The notes below the pieces were generated by a model that ran no database searches, was not told the DNA's origin, and saw nothing but the letters and a program-made list of their open reading frames with translations. DNA of 64,000 bases from Legionella cardiaca (lineage in GTDB: Bacteria > Pseudomonadota > Gammaproteobacteria > Legionellales > Legionellaceae): NCBI RefSeq assembly GCF_029026145.1, contig NZ_CP119078.1, forward strand, positions 338,501-402,500, given 5' to 3'. Shown here one piece after another: positions 29,435 through 37,864 of this stretch (its first letter is position 1; each line of letters begins with the position of its first letter). A program made the position numbers and the translations under genes.

Positions 29435-30196
29435 CTATACAAGTTCATCTGGCCTTAAAGTAAGTACTTCATATCCAGTATCAGTCACTAAAATTGTATG
29501 TTCCCACTGTGCAGATAATTTGTGATCTTTGGTGACAACTGTCCAACCATCTCCCAAAGTTTTAATTTCTTTACGACCTAAATTGAGCATCGGCTCAATG
29601 GTAAACGTCATGCCGGCTTGTAATTGTAAACCGGTATTGGGACTGCCAAAATGCATGATATTAGGTTCTTCCCACATGGATCTACCAATTCCATGGCCGC
29701 CATATTCGCGTACGACTGAATACCTGTGTTGTTCCGCATGTTTTTGAATTATGTTTCCTATGTCTCCAATCCGAATTCCTGGACGCACTATTGAAATGGC
29801 TTTATAGAGACATTCTTGTGTAATAGTAACTAATTTTTTAGCAAAAGGTTTTACATCGCCAACAAGAAACATTTTACTTGTGTCACCGATATAACCGTCC
29901 TTCTGTACAGTGACATCAATATTAATAATGTCCCCATTTTTAAGTACCTTATCGGAGGGGATGCCATGACAAACCACATGATTTATGGAAGTACAAATGC
30001 ATGCGGGAAACCCATAATGGTTTAAGGTTGAAGGAGTGGCTTTTAAATCCTCGAGAATATACTGTCGGCAAATTTTTTCAAGCTCATTCGTGCTTATACC
30101 TGCAATCACATAAGGTTCTATCATTTGAAGTACAGAAGCAGCCAAATGACCAGCAACTCGCATTTTTTCTATTTCTTCAGGCGTCTTCACTAACAT
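29435..30196 (-). CDS. map: Methionine aminopeptidase, type I
   Basis: From the ATG at 30196 the enzyme is 253 residues. It contains the pita-bread fold motifs HYGFPACICTSINHVVCHGIP (substrate His), NIDVTVQKDGYIGDTSKMF (the two metal-binding Asp residues), REYGGHGIGRSMWEEP (metal His) and FTIEPMLNLG (metal Glu), plus the final Glu in QWEHTILVT. It removes N-terminal Met from new proteins. The frame also allows a GTG at 30208. The gene overlaps the upstream ParD-like gene by 20 bases, so they are translationally coupled. Legionella carry more than one map gene, so this may be an accessory copy. Confidence 0.95.
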   Translation of the reverse strand: MLVKTPEEIEKMRVAGHLAASVLQMIEPYVIAGISTNELEKICRQYILEDLKATPSTLNHYGFPACICTSINHVVCHGIPSDKVLKNGDIINIDVTVQKDGYIGDTSKMFLVGDVKPFAKKLVTITQECLYKAISIVRPGIRIGDIGNIIQKHAEQHRYSVVREYGGHGIGRSMWEEPNIMHFGSPNTGLQLQAGMTFTIEPMLNLGRKEIKTLGDGWTVVTKDHKLSAQWEHTILVTDTGYEVLTLRPDELV

Positions 30197-30389
30197 CGTA
30201 TATTTCACCTAATGATGCTTGATGTACTAAAATTTTAAGAATTTCAGCATAAGTAATAGTAGGATTTTCTTCTGCCAGTTTTCCTATTCTAATCCAATAC
30301 TCAGCTTGTGAATTAATGGAGCGACTCATTGCTCGTGCCATCAATTTAGTCGCTTCATGTAACTCATCAGAAATTTTAACTATGCCCAT
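30177..30389 (-). CDS. ParD-like protein upstream of map
   Basis: A 70-residue protein beginning MGIVKISDELHEATKLMARAMSRSIN, the sequence pattern of the ParD-like family (ribbon-helix-helix type, antitoxin-like). The start is the ATG at 30389, with GGGAGG at a 4-5 base spacing; a TTG at 30401 is in frame but lies over this ribosome site. No ParE-type toxin gene is adjacent; instead the stop lies inside map. The same ParD-like/map pairing is known in other bacteria, suggesting a role tied to Met removal rather than a toxin-antitoxin system. Probably autoregulatory. Confidence 0.8.
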   Translation of the reverse strand: MGIVKISDELHEATKLMARAMSRSINSQAEYWIRIGKLAEENPTITYAEILKILVHQASLGEIYDVSEDA

Positions 30390-30718
30390 ATGCCCTCCCA
30401 AAAATAAAATAATATAGTGTTTTGCTACAAAATGCTATGTTTTGAAGCTAAATATATTTTAATAAATAAAGTAATGGAGTAAATAAGGGGCCAAAAGAGG
30501 AATATTAAGGATGATATTTATAAATAAGTAGGATGTAATTTGTGATACAGCGTAAAAAAGCCCCTATGAAAATGTTAGCTATTGTTTCATCCGAAATTTC
30601 AAAGTCACTTACAATTGCCTTTGTTGAGTTTATGCAGTGTTGTATAACTAGGGAACTAACAATAATTTTTAATATTTTGGCTATAATATAAGAACCATGA
30701 TTTAATTAGGGGTTGTGT
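30390..30718. other. Intergenic region with a possible promoter for the peptide operon
   Basis: No gene seen. A TATAAT box at 30682-30687 precedes the short gene at 30719 by 32 bases. Just before it, TTTAATATT at 30668-30676 equals the L. pneumophila PmrA box (cTTAATatT) except for the first base. In so AT-rich a region this may be chance. Confidence 0.35.
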
Positions 30719-30844
30719 ATGTTAAATAAATCCTCTTATAAAGATAAGAAGTTAATGCAATCTCCCAAAGCGAAACAGCTTAACCGAAAAAGGTTCGTGG
30801 CTGGAGCAAAAAAATTTGAAAAAGGATGGATAGAAGTAGAATGA
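30719..30844 (+). CDS. 41-residue basic peptide, first gene of a coupled pair
   Basis: Short frame that I found by hand: ATG at 30719 with AGGGGT as ribosome site, 41 codons, TGA at 30842-30844. The peptide is very basic (about 12 Lys/Arg), has LMQSPKAKQLNRKRF in the middle and ends KKFEKGWIEVE. The stop overlaps the ATG of the next gene (ATGA). Because the neighbour resembles M29 aminopeptidases and the peptide-binding CgnB/CgnE proteins of crocagin biosynthesis, the peptide could be a precursor (RiPP-like) or a substrate of the neighbour. Alternatively it is a leader peptide that only serves to couple translation. Confidence 0.5.
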   Translation: MLNKSSYKDKKLMQSPKAKQLNRKRFVAGAKKFEKGWIEVE

Positions 30845-31875
30845 CAGAAAGAATTACTCTTCTGCCTGATAAACTTCCCATGTTTTTTAAGGAGAAAGCA
30901 AGCAATTTTTGCTTGCTTATTCCTCCTTCTCTAAATGGACTTATTGATATTAATCAATGTCAAACTTATGCAAATTTTTTCGTTAAAATACTTCCTCCAA
31001 ATGTTGTATTAGATGAGTTCGTTAAGCATATAGAAGATGACACCGATATTCTTTTTATTCCATATCAAAGTCCGTTAGTTGATTGTTACCCAGTAGATGG
31101 AAATCTTAAACCCAATCAACGATTCGTGGATGTCCTTGTTAATTTACAAACTCCAGTCAATTTTCAAACATTAGAACATATTTTAAATAACATTTATTGT
31201 ACATCAGTCGAGCAACTCGAACACTCAACTGACATTTTTTTTGATGCGTTGTCTACCGCAGATCATCTTATCTTCACCAACAAACTTTATGGGACCTCGG
31301 CAACTCTATTTTTTAGAGAAGATTATTTATGGAGCGAAAACATCGGCTTGGTGTTGAAAGGGGAGTCAATTCGCGCACCTTATGGCGAAATTGCCTTGGT
31401 ATCTACTCTGCTTCAGGATGATATAATTCCATGTTTGGAGATGAAAGGTGAAATTGTCTTTGATAGCACTGTTATTCTTCATTTATTTGCTTTTGAAAAA
31501 TCATTTCTAGATGAACAGCATAACATGTACCATTCTTTGGCGGAAATCTATAAAAATCCAGTGAAAATTTATATTAATAATGGAATAGTGGAAAAAGTTA
31601 TACCATTAACTCAAAATAATCAGACAGCTTTAGCTTTAGAGCAATTTTTTTCTCATGATCCTCAGTTAAGAAAGGTAATTGAAGTAGGGTTTGGCATTAA
31701 TAAAAATATTCAACTCTTACCTGAAAACCTTGCAGCAAGCGAGCCTTATGGCGGTTTAAACAATTGCTTGCATTTGGGTTTTGGATCGAGAAAACTTAAT
31801 TATCATTTAGATATTCTCTGCCCTCAAACCACTACCCTCACGGATCAGGGTTTACTTCTTGCCGGTGTGAAATAA
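30841..31875 (+). CDS. M29 aminopeptidase-like / crocagin CgnB-CgnE-like protein
   Basis: From the ATG at 30841 (overlapping the peptide stop) the protein has 344 residues. The C-terminal half follows the M29 aminopeptidase plan: APYGEIALV (Glu183), an EIVFDST turn, VIEVGFGINKN (Glu281), CLHLGFG (His311) and NYHLDIL (His322, Asp324), which match the order of M29 metal ligands. The N-terminal 150 residues are unusual. Proteins of this type also include CgnB and CgnE, catalytic-type-derived peptide-binding proteins of crocagin biosynthesis. I cannot tell whether this one is a peptidase or a peptide binder. An earlier ATG at 30826 abuts its possible ribosome site and is unlikely. No transport or tailoring gene follows directly. 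Confidence 0.55.
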   Translation: MTERITLLPDKLPMFFKEKASNFCLLIPPSLNGLIDINQCQTYANFFVKILPPNVVLDEFVKHIEDDTDILFIPYQSPLVDCYPVDGNLKPNQRFVDVLVNLQTPVNFQTLEHILNNIYCTSVEQLEHSTDIFFDALSTADHLIFTNKLYGTSATLFFREDYLWSENIGLVLKGESIRAPYGEIALVSTLLQDDIIPCLEMKGEIVFDSTVILHLFAFEKSFLDEQHNMYHSLAEIYKNPVKIYINNGIVEKVIPLTQNNQTALALEQFFSHDPQLRKVIEVGFGINKNIQLLPENLAASEPYGGLNNCLHLGFGSRKLNYHLDILCPQTTTLTDQGLLLAGVK

Positions 31876-31938
31876 AGCTATGCGGTAGTTAATGAAGAAG
31901 AGGTAGTTGCGAGCAAGGAGTTAACGATTCATAAAAAA

Positions 31939-32070
31939 GTGTAGCCTGAATGACAGCTTAGCTGACATCCAGGAATGAGTCTGGATTACTCTAAACCTGG
32001 TTGTCCTAAATGCCAAATAAATCCTCTTAATGAATTGGTAACCCGTCTTTCCCTTCGTACGCAATGCTTA
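31939..32070. repeat. Diverged spacer repeat, copy A
   Basis: Shares ordered words with copy B (32541-32695): GTGTAGCCTGAAT/GCGTAGTCCGGAT, GCTGACATC, GAGTCTGGAT/TAGTCTGGAT, CTAAATGCCAAA, TCCTC, TTAATGA. Together the two copies flank the VOC gene at 32150. Function unknown. Confidence 0.6.
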
Positions 32071-32149
32071 AGTACATAAGTGCTAATAGAGGTTGACTAT
32101 ACTTACCATAGAAGAATAAGGATATTAACGAACAAGACAGGAGTGAAAA

Positions 32150-32536
32150 ATGTTAAATCAATCAAAAGCATTTAGTGGTTTTTCAGTGGACAATCTCGAA
32201 AAAGCCAAGGCATTTTATGCTAACACTTTAGGCTTAAATGTTACTGAAGAAGAGCAAAAAGGATTAATATTACATTTGCCAACTGGCGCAGAGATTTTTA
32301 TATATCAAAAACAAGAGCACCAACCGGCCACCTATACCATTTTAAACTTTCCAGTAGACAATATTGATAGGGCGGTAGATGTACTTAGTGCTAAAGGGAT
32401 TAAATTTGAACAATACACCGGAGAATTGCAAACCGATCACAAAGGGATTTTCCGAAGCACTTCAGAACGAGAATGTCCAAATATTGCCTGGTTTAAGGAC
32501 CCGGCAGGAAATATATTGTCTGTACTTGAAGAATAA
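32150..32536 (+). CDS. VOC-family (glyoxalase-like) protein
   Basis: A 128-residue VOC protein: FSGFSVDNLEKAKAFYANTLGL is the standard first beta-alpha unit, TYTILNFPVDNIDRAVDVL the second, and WFKDPAGNILSVLEE the last, where the terminal Glu region is a usual metal-binding position. The cytosolic family includes glyoxalases, dioxygenases and antibiotic-resistance proteins; the substrate is not evident. ACAGGAGTGAAAA is a good ribosome site. Diverged repeats lie on both sides. Confidence 0.88.
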   Translation: MLNQSKAFSGFSVDNLEKAKAFYANTLGLNVTEEEQKGLILHLPTGAEIFIYQKQEHQPATYTILNFPVDNIDRAVDVLSAKGIKFEQYTGELQTDHKGIFRSTSERECPNIAWFKDPAGNILSVLEE

Positions 32537-32540
32537 TTAA

Positions 32541-32695
32541 GCGTAGTCCGGATCGTCGTCTTTGCTGACATCTGGGAAGTAGTCTGGATTTATTTATTTT
32601 TTTCTCTATAAACCTCGCTGCCCTAAATGCCAAACAACTTCCTCATTAATGAGATGGAAACCTGGTTGTCGCTCTGCGTCAGCCAATTAGTTGAA
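32541..32695. repeat. Diverged spacer repeat, copy B
   Basis: Partner of 31939-32070, with the same order of words but an AT-rich insertion (TTTATTTATTTTTTTCTC) in its middle. The remaining bases to 32858 hold no recognisable gene. Confidence 0.6.
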
Positions 32696-32858
32696 TGTTT
32701 AATCATGCAATGATTCGTGCATTAGAACAAGGGAAGCGGCATACTCATTGCACAACACTTAAATTACTCAATATCGTAGAAAGGCAGTATTTGAGGGTTT
32801 TTTGCTTTAAAGAGTCTTGATTATGAACAAATATCTGGCTTAGGGGGGGTATTAACAA

Positions 32859-33398
32859 ATGATAAATCGCATCTTCATCGTGGGTCACATGGGAGCAGGT
32901 AAGTTTATATTTACCGAAGCGTTGGCTAAAAAATTAAGATGGCAACTTGTTGATGCAAATCCAAGTATTGAACGTTATATTGGACGACTTACAAGAGACA
33001 TTCTGGGTGAGCAAGGAGAAGCAGCATTCAATCGCTGTCAAGCAGACATCATTTCACATTGTATCGGAAAAGAAAACGTTGTCGTTTTATTGGAGGAATG
33101 TGTTGTATCGAGCGAACAATGTCGAAAATTATTGTCCTCAGAATTTGTTGTTTATTTGAAAGTCTCTATACCAACGCAGCTTGGCCGTATGAAAAATGGT
33201 CGGGTTCCATCGCTTCCGGTGGATGATATAAAAAGTTTATTGGAAAAACAGCATCAGGAACGAGATACTTTTTATGAGGAAGTCGCTACTTTAATTGTTG
33301 AATCTGTTGGGTATTCTGATCATATTTCGGAAATCAACAAAATTATTGAGGAAGATGTCAACAAAGTTATGAAGGCTATGGATGATTATGGTGGATAA
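32859..33398 (+). CDS. Shikimate kinase-like protein with degenerate P-loop
   Basis: A 179-residue protein with the shikimate kinase outline: RIFIVGHMGAGKFIFTEALAKKL, then DANPSIERYIGR, EQGEAAFNRCQ and a late LID-like segment. Key residues are changed. The Walker A reads GHMGAGKF (residues 9-16; Phe16 in place of Ser/Thr), the shikimate-binding GGG loop is replaced by LLEECVV, and the LID NGRVPSLP lacks the normal NRPLL. It is therefore unlikely to phosphorylate shikimate, and a working aroK should be elsewhere. A G-rich ribosome site precedes the ATG. It is followed by an IS110 remnant. Confidence 0.7.
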   Translation: MINRIFIVGHMGAGKFIFTEALAKKLRWQLVDANPSIERYIGRLTRDILGEQGEAAFNRCQADIISHCIGKENVVVLLEECVVSSEQCRKLLSSEFVVYLKVSIPTQLGRMKNGRVPSLPVDDIKSLLEKQHQERDTFYEEVATLIVESVGYSDHISEINKIIEEDVNKVMKAMDDYGG

Positions 33399-33423
33399 GG
33401 GTAGTCTTTCCCGTATCATTTTT

Positions 33424-33632
33424 CTTACTAGAGTACGAGCAACAGCTCGACCAGAATAAGTAACTAACGCATATAGGTATCGCCGCGCTTACTAATCCCT
33501 GGCAAACATCACATTACCGCTGAATATTGTTTGGCGACTAACCCTGGAAAAGCAGCAAAATGGCGGCCATTTTTAAATCCTTCGCCTTGCCCAACCAGCA
33601 CGAATACCTAGGGCGGTCAATGCAATGTACTG
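33424..33632 (-). pseudogene. Remnant of an IS110-family transposase (C-terminal part)
   Basis: Reading the minus strand from about 33632 gives the conserved C-terminus of IS110/IS116/IS902 transposases broken by stops and frameshifts: KNGRHFAAF, GLVAKQYS, then GISKRGDTYMR, and in a further frame SGRAVARTLVR. The order is right (N-G-R-x-x-A-A-x-L-G-L-V, then G-I-S-K-R-G-D-x-Y-x-R, then G-A-R-A-V). Two TGA/TAG codons interrupt it. No intact copy is nearby. The remaining part of the 33399-33992 gap holds no gene I can recognise. Confidence 0.85.
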
Positions 33633-33992
33633 TAGACGCTGGCAAGTTTGGGATGAGTCCATTTCATTTGATTAATGGTTCTTTAAAATATTACGTAAAT
33701 TATTGAGGCGTTGGAACAATAAAACAAACATAGACCAGTTGCTTGTAATGATCTCTTGATCTTAGCTGTGACTCTCCAGTCTTGACCGGGGAGGATAGTA
33801 TTTTAGCAGAGATCTTTGGGACCCCGCTGTCAGGCTGCTGAAAGTAGACCGCGCTCTATTCTAAATTTAAAAACCTGCTAAGATGTAAATCTACTTATCT
33901 TTCAGCCCTCTTTTTTGGCATGGTTATGCCCATTTTAGTAAAGATAAGATTCTCGCGGAGTACTCTAAACCTGTCGTTCACTGGAGGAATAT

Positions 33993-35315
33993 ATGCAGCA
34001 AAAAAGAGAGATTATTGATACAACGCGTTTATTTGCTAAAATTGATGCTCTAGTTGATCCTGTGCTTCAAACCATCCCCGAAACCCCCCAATTTTCTCTT
34101 AATAGCGGTAAACAATTGCGATTATTTGATAAGGATACGCTAGCGGGTATGAGAGCTTCTGTGCGGGATTGCCGTTCTTTAATTGTAGTAATCGATACTA
34201 GTGGACCAACAGGTATTGGATACATCCTTACAGCCCTCCCTGAAAGTGATGAACAAGCGGTTATTGCAGGGGATGAATTACTTAAGTCATGGCATGCTAA
34301 ATTCCCTATGGCTAAATATTTAGACGCGGAAGAGGAGCAGGATAGACAATTAGAATTATATTTTCATGAACGTAAACTAGCTACGATTGATCGGCTCTTT
34401 GATCAATGGGTTTGGGATGCGCTTCCTGAAGAAGTTCGTCAAATTCCTTCGATAGAAAAGCAACTTCATGAATGCCAAGATGATCTTGCTAATCCAGAAA
34501 CGGAAGACGATGAAAATAGTCATGGTGAAATAATGCAACTCCAAGAACAACTTGATGCCGCGAAGAGTATTCGGGATACTCTTAGTCTTGTTGAGATTAA
34601 GGCAAAAGCCTTGATCCACGCGCAAGTAGCGGTGGCTATAGCTGTTGCCGAGCAAAAGAAATGGAGTGAATTACTGAATTTTGATCAAGATGATCCAGAG
34701 CACATTTTAAATGATGAACAGTTTACGGCACTTGTCTCTCAAGCCGTTGATGCACTAGCAGCTCGCAATTATGTTCGCCTTGGTAAGGACGAATTGGGAC
34801 CACTAGCTAAGCATCTGGCCGCTCGCAGAGAATTACAAAATGAAAAACGCTCAAATGCTGAAGGTAGTTTGCGCACTCTCGCAACCTCGGCGGGTGAAAC
34901 TCATCAACTCTCGTTAAGTGAAGTTAGGGATCCAATCAATCGCACACTCTTTATCGATACTATTACAAGTAGTTGTGGCAAGAAATTTCGCGATATTATT
35001 GTAGGTGCCTGCCTTTTGGTAAACCAACCATTGCCTACGGTTATTAAAGAATTTATTAATCAAAAAATGGAAACAGATAATGCATACCCAACCAAGGCAA
35101 AGAAGACATATTATCAATTTAGTAGAAACAGATTTAAACTACCCCCAGAACAAATGGAAGTTCTCGCCGATTTTGGTCTTCATTGTTTAGATACTGCAAG
35201 AGTAAGCCCTAATCTAGAAAAGTTTGGTTTGCTTAAAAGAACCAGGAGTTTGGATCATCTGGCCGATTTTGAAAGTGATAAGTCAGCCAAGTTATCAGAT
35301 CCGGGAACCCCATAA
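33993..35315 (+). CDS. Hypothetical soluble protein (440 aa), effector-like
   Basis: Not recognised. The protein is acidic and mostly helical; residues about 150-230 are rich in Glu/Gln/Asp and predict a coiled coil (EIMQLQEQLDAAKSIRDTLS). There is no signal peptide or membrane segment. The last 30 residues (ending SDKSAKLSDPGTP) are polar and disordered, compatible with a type IV secretion signal. A strong ribosome site, TGGAGGAATAT, fixes the start. It stands alone, with a terminator-like hairpin after it and an IS110 remnant before it. Confidence 0.65.
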   Translation: MQQKREIIDTTRLFAKIDALVDPVLQTIPETPQFSLNSGKQLRLFDKDTLAGMRASVRDCRSLIVVIDTSGPTGIGYILTALPESDEQAVIAGDELLKSWHAKFPMAKYLDAEEEQDRQLELYFHERKLATIDRLFDQWVWDALPEEVRQIPSIEKQLHECQDDLANPETEDDENSHGEIMQLQEQLDAAKSIRDTLSLVEIKAKALIHAQVAVAIAVAEQKKWSELLNFDQDDPEHILNDEQFTALVSQAVDALAARNYVRLGKDELGPLAKHLAARRELQNEKRSNAEGSLRTLATSAGETHQLSLSEVRDPINRTLFIDTITSSCGKKFRDIIVGACLLVNQPLPTVIKEFINQKMETDNAYPTKAKKTYYQFSRNRFKLPPEQMEVLADFGLHCLDTARVSPNLEKFGLLKRTRSLDHLADFESDKSAKLSDPGTP

Positions 35316-35343
35316 TCTGAGAGGGATGATTTCTTCTAAAACA

Positions 35344-35392
35344 AGAAGGGAAAAGAGGGCTATCACTATCATCCCTTGATGATTTCCCTTCT
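35344..35392 (+). terminator. Stem-loop after the 440-aa gene
   Basis: AGAAGGGAAA (35344-35353) pairs with TTTCCCTTCT (35383-35392). Position after the gene and the trailing AAAA/T-rich context suit a 3' end structure. Confidence 0.45.
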
Positions 35393-35495
35393 AAAAATGG
35401 TCCAACCTAGCCACTTTGTAGAACACTCACCAGCGGCGTGGGGATATTTATTTGTAATAATTTATTCCGGTACACTAGCGCGACCATAGATGAAA

Positions 35496-35519
35496 AATGC
35501 GCCATTAAAATGGCGCATT
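35496..35519 (-). terminator. Rho-independent terminator of chiA
   Basis: 11-bp perfect inverted repeat AATGCGCCATT / AATGGCGCATT (35496-35506 and 35509-35519) followed on the minus strand by a run of five T, 5 bases after the chiA stop. Confidence 0.75.
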
Positions 35520-35524
35520 GAAGG

Positions 35525-37864
35525 TTAATTACAGATTCCATTTAAGACACAATTTTTAAGTTCGGTAGCAAACTTAAAGTTATTGTTTTGATCATAAGTT
35601 ACTTCCCAGTTAAACACCCCACCAATTGCCCCATAAGCACGTGGAGGAACATAGGTATCACAGCTTGTGCTGCTTTTTGTAGCGGTTTTTAAACATTGAA
35701 TTGCTCGCTTAATGATGGAGGTCGGTTTTACAGGTGAACCATCACTGTTACCGTTCGCATTCGGAGCTGGATAGCCTAAGACGACTTGGCTTGGTTGCAA
35801 ATAACTGATATAGGGTTGAAAACCGGTTGTTTGACCGTTAACCGTTGCAGGCCAGTTCTCTAATAAATCAGTCGCCATGGCTACACTGAAATTCGGTGTA
35901 TTGGTTGTATCAGAATGACACACCAAATCAATACCAAACGCACATCCGGTATTGTATAACTGAATTCCCACCCAAGCTAAAGAGTTATGAGTCTGCAGAA
36001 TTAATGACGCATAATTCCCCCAAGTTTGATCAAATCCAGAAGTGGCGGCAATATTCGCTACTTGAGGGGTGAGGGTAATTAATAAATTGGGATTTTGTTG
36101 ATGCATGGTGTTGATAATATTTGCTAAAACAGCAATATCACCTTGAGGCTGAGAGAAAGTACCACCCCCATTAATTCCATGCTCGATATCGATGTCAAAC
36201 CCATCAAAACCATACTGTGTGATTAACCCATTAAGTGAACTGATGAAGGTTTGTTGAAAGGCTGCTGGAGAACTTGCAGCACTTAAGACTTGATGAAAAT
36301 CAACAGTAGTATCAGGAATACTAGTTAAGGCACCACCTAATGACAGTATGACTTTGATACCGGCATTGTGTAACGATTGAATATATTCTTTGGTGACTGT
36401 GTCAAAGGCAGAAGCTATTTCACCCGGTGTTGTGGTGCTGAACACACCAAAAGCTACCATCACATGAGTATATCCTGCATTTGCTAAAGATTGTGCAGAA
36501 GGAGGTGTTTTCCATCCTGGAACGTACGTAATGATTCGTCCTTTGGTTTCTGTAATTTGAGTTAAGGTGATTGTTTCCACCGCATTCGCTGTAGCAGTTA
36601 ATGGTTGGGGCGAGAAACTAGCGGTATAACCAGGAACATTTTCAGCTGAAATCGTATAAATGACACCTTCAGTTAAATTGATAATCGCTGAACCAGAACC
36701 ATTACTTAAATTAATGGTTTGTACAACAGGTGCAGTATTATCATTCGGTGTTAAAGTTACCGTTAGTGAAGCCAAAGTCGCTGGTGCACCTTGTATATTA
36801 AAGGTTGTGGTTGTTTGTGCAACTTGCTGACAACTGTAGGTTAAATTAACTACAGGTGTAGTCGTAGCACTCGCAACAACGTTAGCGGGTATCAATGTGG
36901 GATTACATTTAACATTATTATAATTAATGACCGCTGTTGTCAGACTATAAGTACTACCGTCTTTTAAATTAGAAACGGTCGTCGTACTATCCCAAGTAAC
37001 TTCTTTAGACGTACTCGCGCCTGTGCCGCTTTGAGTCAACACTACTGTAGGATTGCTAGTGTATCCTGTAAGCTCACTTGGTAATGTTTGTGTCTGAATA
37101 TTGACTTTGCCGGTATTAGGTATCGCGGTATAAGTAATGACCGAGTTCACCGTTTGATTTTCTGATACTTGCACCGTTTGAGGAACAGCAGAACCTTGGA
37201 ATGTCGTTCCTGCAGTATCATTTACACTTTCTGGAGAAATAGTGTACGTGCCTGTTGCAAGGTCATTAACATTTAAAGTCGCTCCCCAGCCTAATTGCAC
37301 ATCCTGAATGGGTTGTCCATTCATTGTAAGATGGATGAGTGCATAATTTTGAGTGACGTTTGCTGGTTTTGAACTGTTGTTTTTTAAGTTAAGAATGCCT
37401 GTACTTGGGGTTGAGCCTAAATAAACTTTCGTACTGCCGTCGACGTGATCATCGGCAGGAGCACCATACATAATGGTAATGGATTTTCCTGAGGGAAGCA
37501 TGGTTGTGGATCCGGACCAACTGGGAAAGTGTAAATTCAGCGTGGCTAAAAAGTTGCTCCCAGACGGTTGTGAACTGATTGTTAATGCATTATCAGGATA
37601 GGGAAGCGGATCAAAACTACCCCAAAATGAAGTATTTATATTGGTTGTATTATTAAAGGTAATTGTAGCATTTTGAAAATCGACGGGTTGGCCACAATTA
37701 TTGGTTAATTTTAGGCTAATGTCTTTCCAATGTGCATTTCCTGTAGCAGTAAATTGACTACCTATACACGCTGTAGGTTGGGCTATGGCAAGTTTAGCCG
37801 AGGTATCCATTGATACCGATGCCAAAATAGAACAGGCGCTAAGACCTATCAAGTATTTTTTCAT
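35525..37864 (-). CDS. chiA: Secreted chitinase, GH18 (ChiA-like)
   Basis: A 779-residue exported protein. After a signal peptide (cut near residue 23) come beta-sandwich N-terminal domains (about 25-145, chitin-binding-like, and three repeats to 440), then a GH18 catalytic barrel from GRIITYVPGWKT (443). The DxxDxDxE motif is YGFDGFDIDIE, with Glu561 the catalytic acid. The length and layout correspond to L. pneumophila ChiA, a type II secreted chitinase that also binds mucins and promotes lung persistence. It hydrolyses beta-1,4 N-acetylglucosamine polymers. ACTCCTTTCT on the plus strand gives AGAAAGGAGT as ribosome site. Confidence 0.9.
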   Translation of the reverse strand: MKKYLIGLSACSILASVSMDTSAKLAIAQPTACIGSQFTATGNAHWKDISLKLTNNCGQPVDFQNATITFNNTTNINTSFWGSFDPLPYPDNALTISSQPSGSNFLATLNLHFPSWSGSTTMLPSGKSITIMYGAPADDHVDGSTKVYLGSTPSTGILNLKNNSSKPANVTQNYALIHLTMNGQPIQDVQLGWGATLNVNDLATGTYTISPESVNDTAGTTFQGSAVPQTVQVSENQTVNSVITYTAIPNTGKVNIQTQTLPSELTGYTSNPTVVLTQSGTGASTSKEVTWDSTTTVSNLKDGSTYSLTTAVINYNNVKCNPTLIPANVVASATTTPVVNLTYSCQQVAQTTTTFNIQGAPATLASLTVTLTPNDNTAPVVQTINLSNGSGSAIINLTEGVIYTISAENVPGYTASFSPQPLTATANAVETITLTQITETKGRIITYVPGWKTPPSAQSLANAGYTHVMVAFGVFSTTTPGEIASAFDTVTKEYIQSLHNAGIKVILSLGGALTSIPDTTVDFHQVLSAASSPAAFQQTFISSLNGLITQYGFDGFDIDIEHGINGGGTFSQPQGDIAVLANIINTMHQQNPNLLITLTPQVANIAATSGFDQTWGNYASLILQTHNSLAWVGIQLYNTGCAFGIDLVCHSDTTNTPNFSVAMATDLLENWPATVNGQTTGFQPYISYLQPSQVVLGYPAPNANGNSDGSPVKPTSIIKRAIQCLKTATKSSTSCDTYVPPRAYGAIGGVFNWEVTYDQNNNFKFATELKNCVLNGICN

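Noticed and set aside
30177-30389. Classical ParDE toxin-antitoxin pair
   Set aside because: No ParE-like gene flanks the ParD-like gene; the partner is methionine aminopeptidase.
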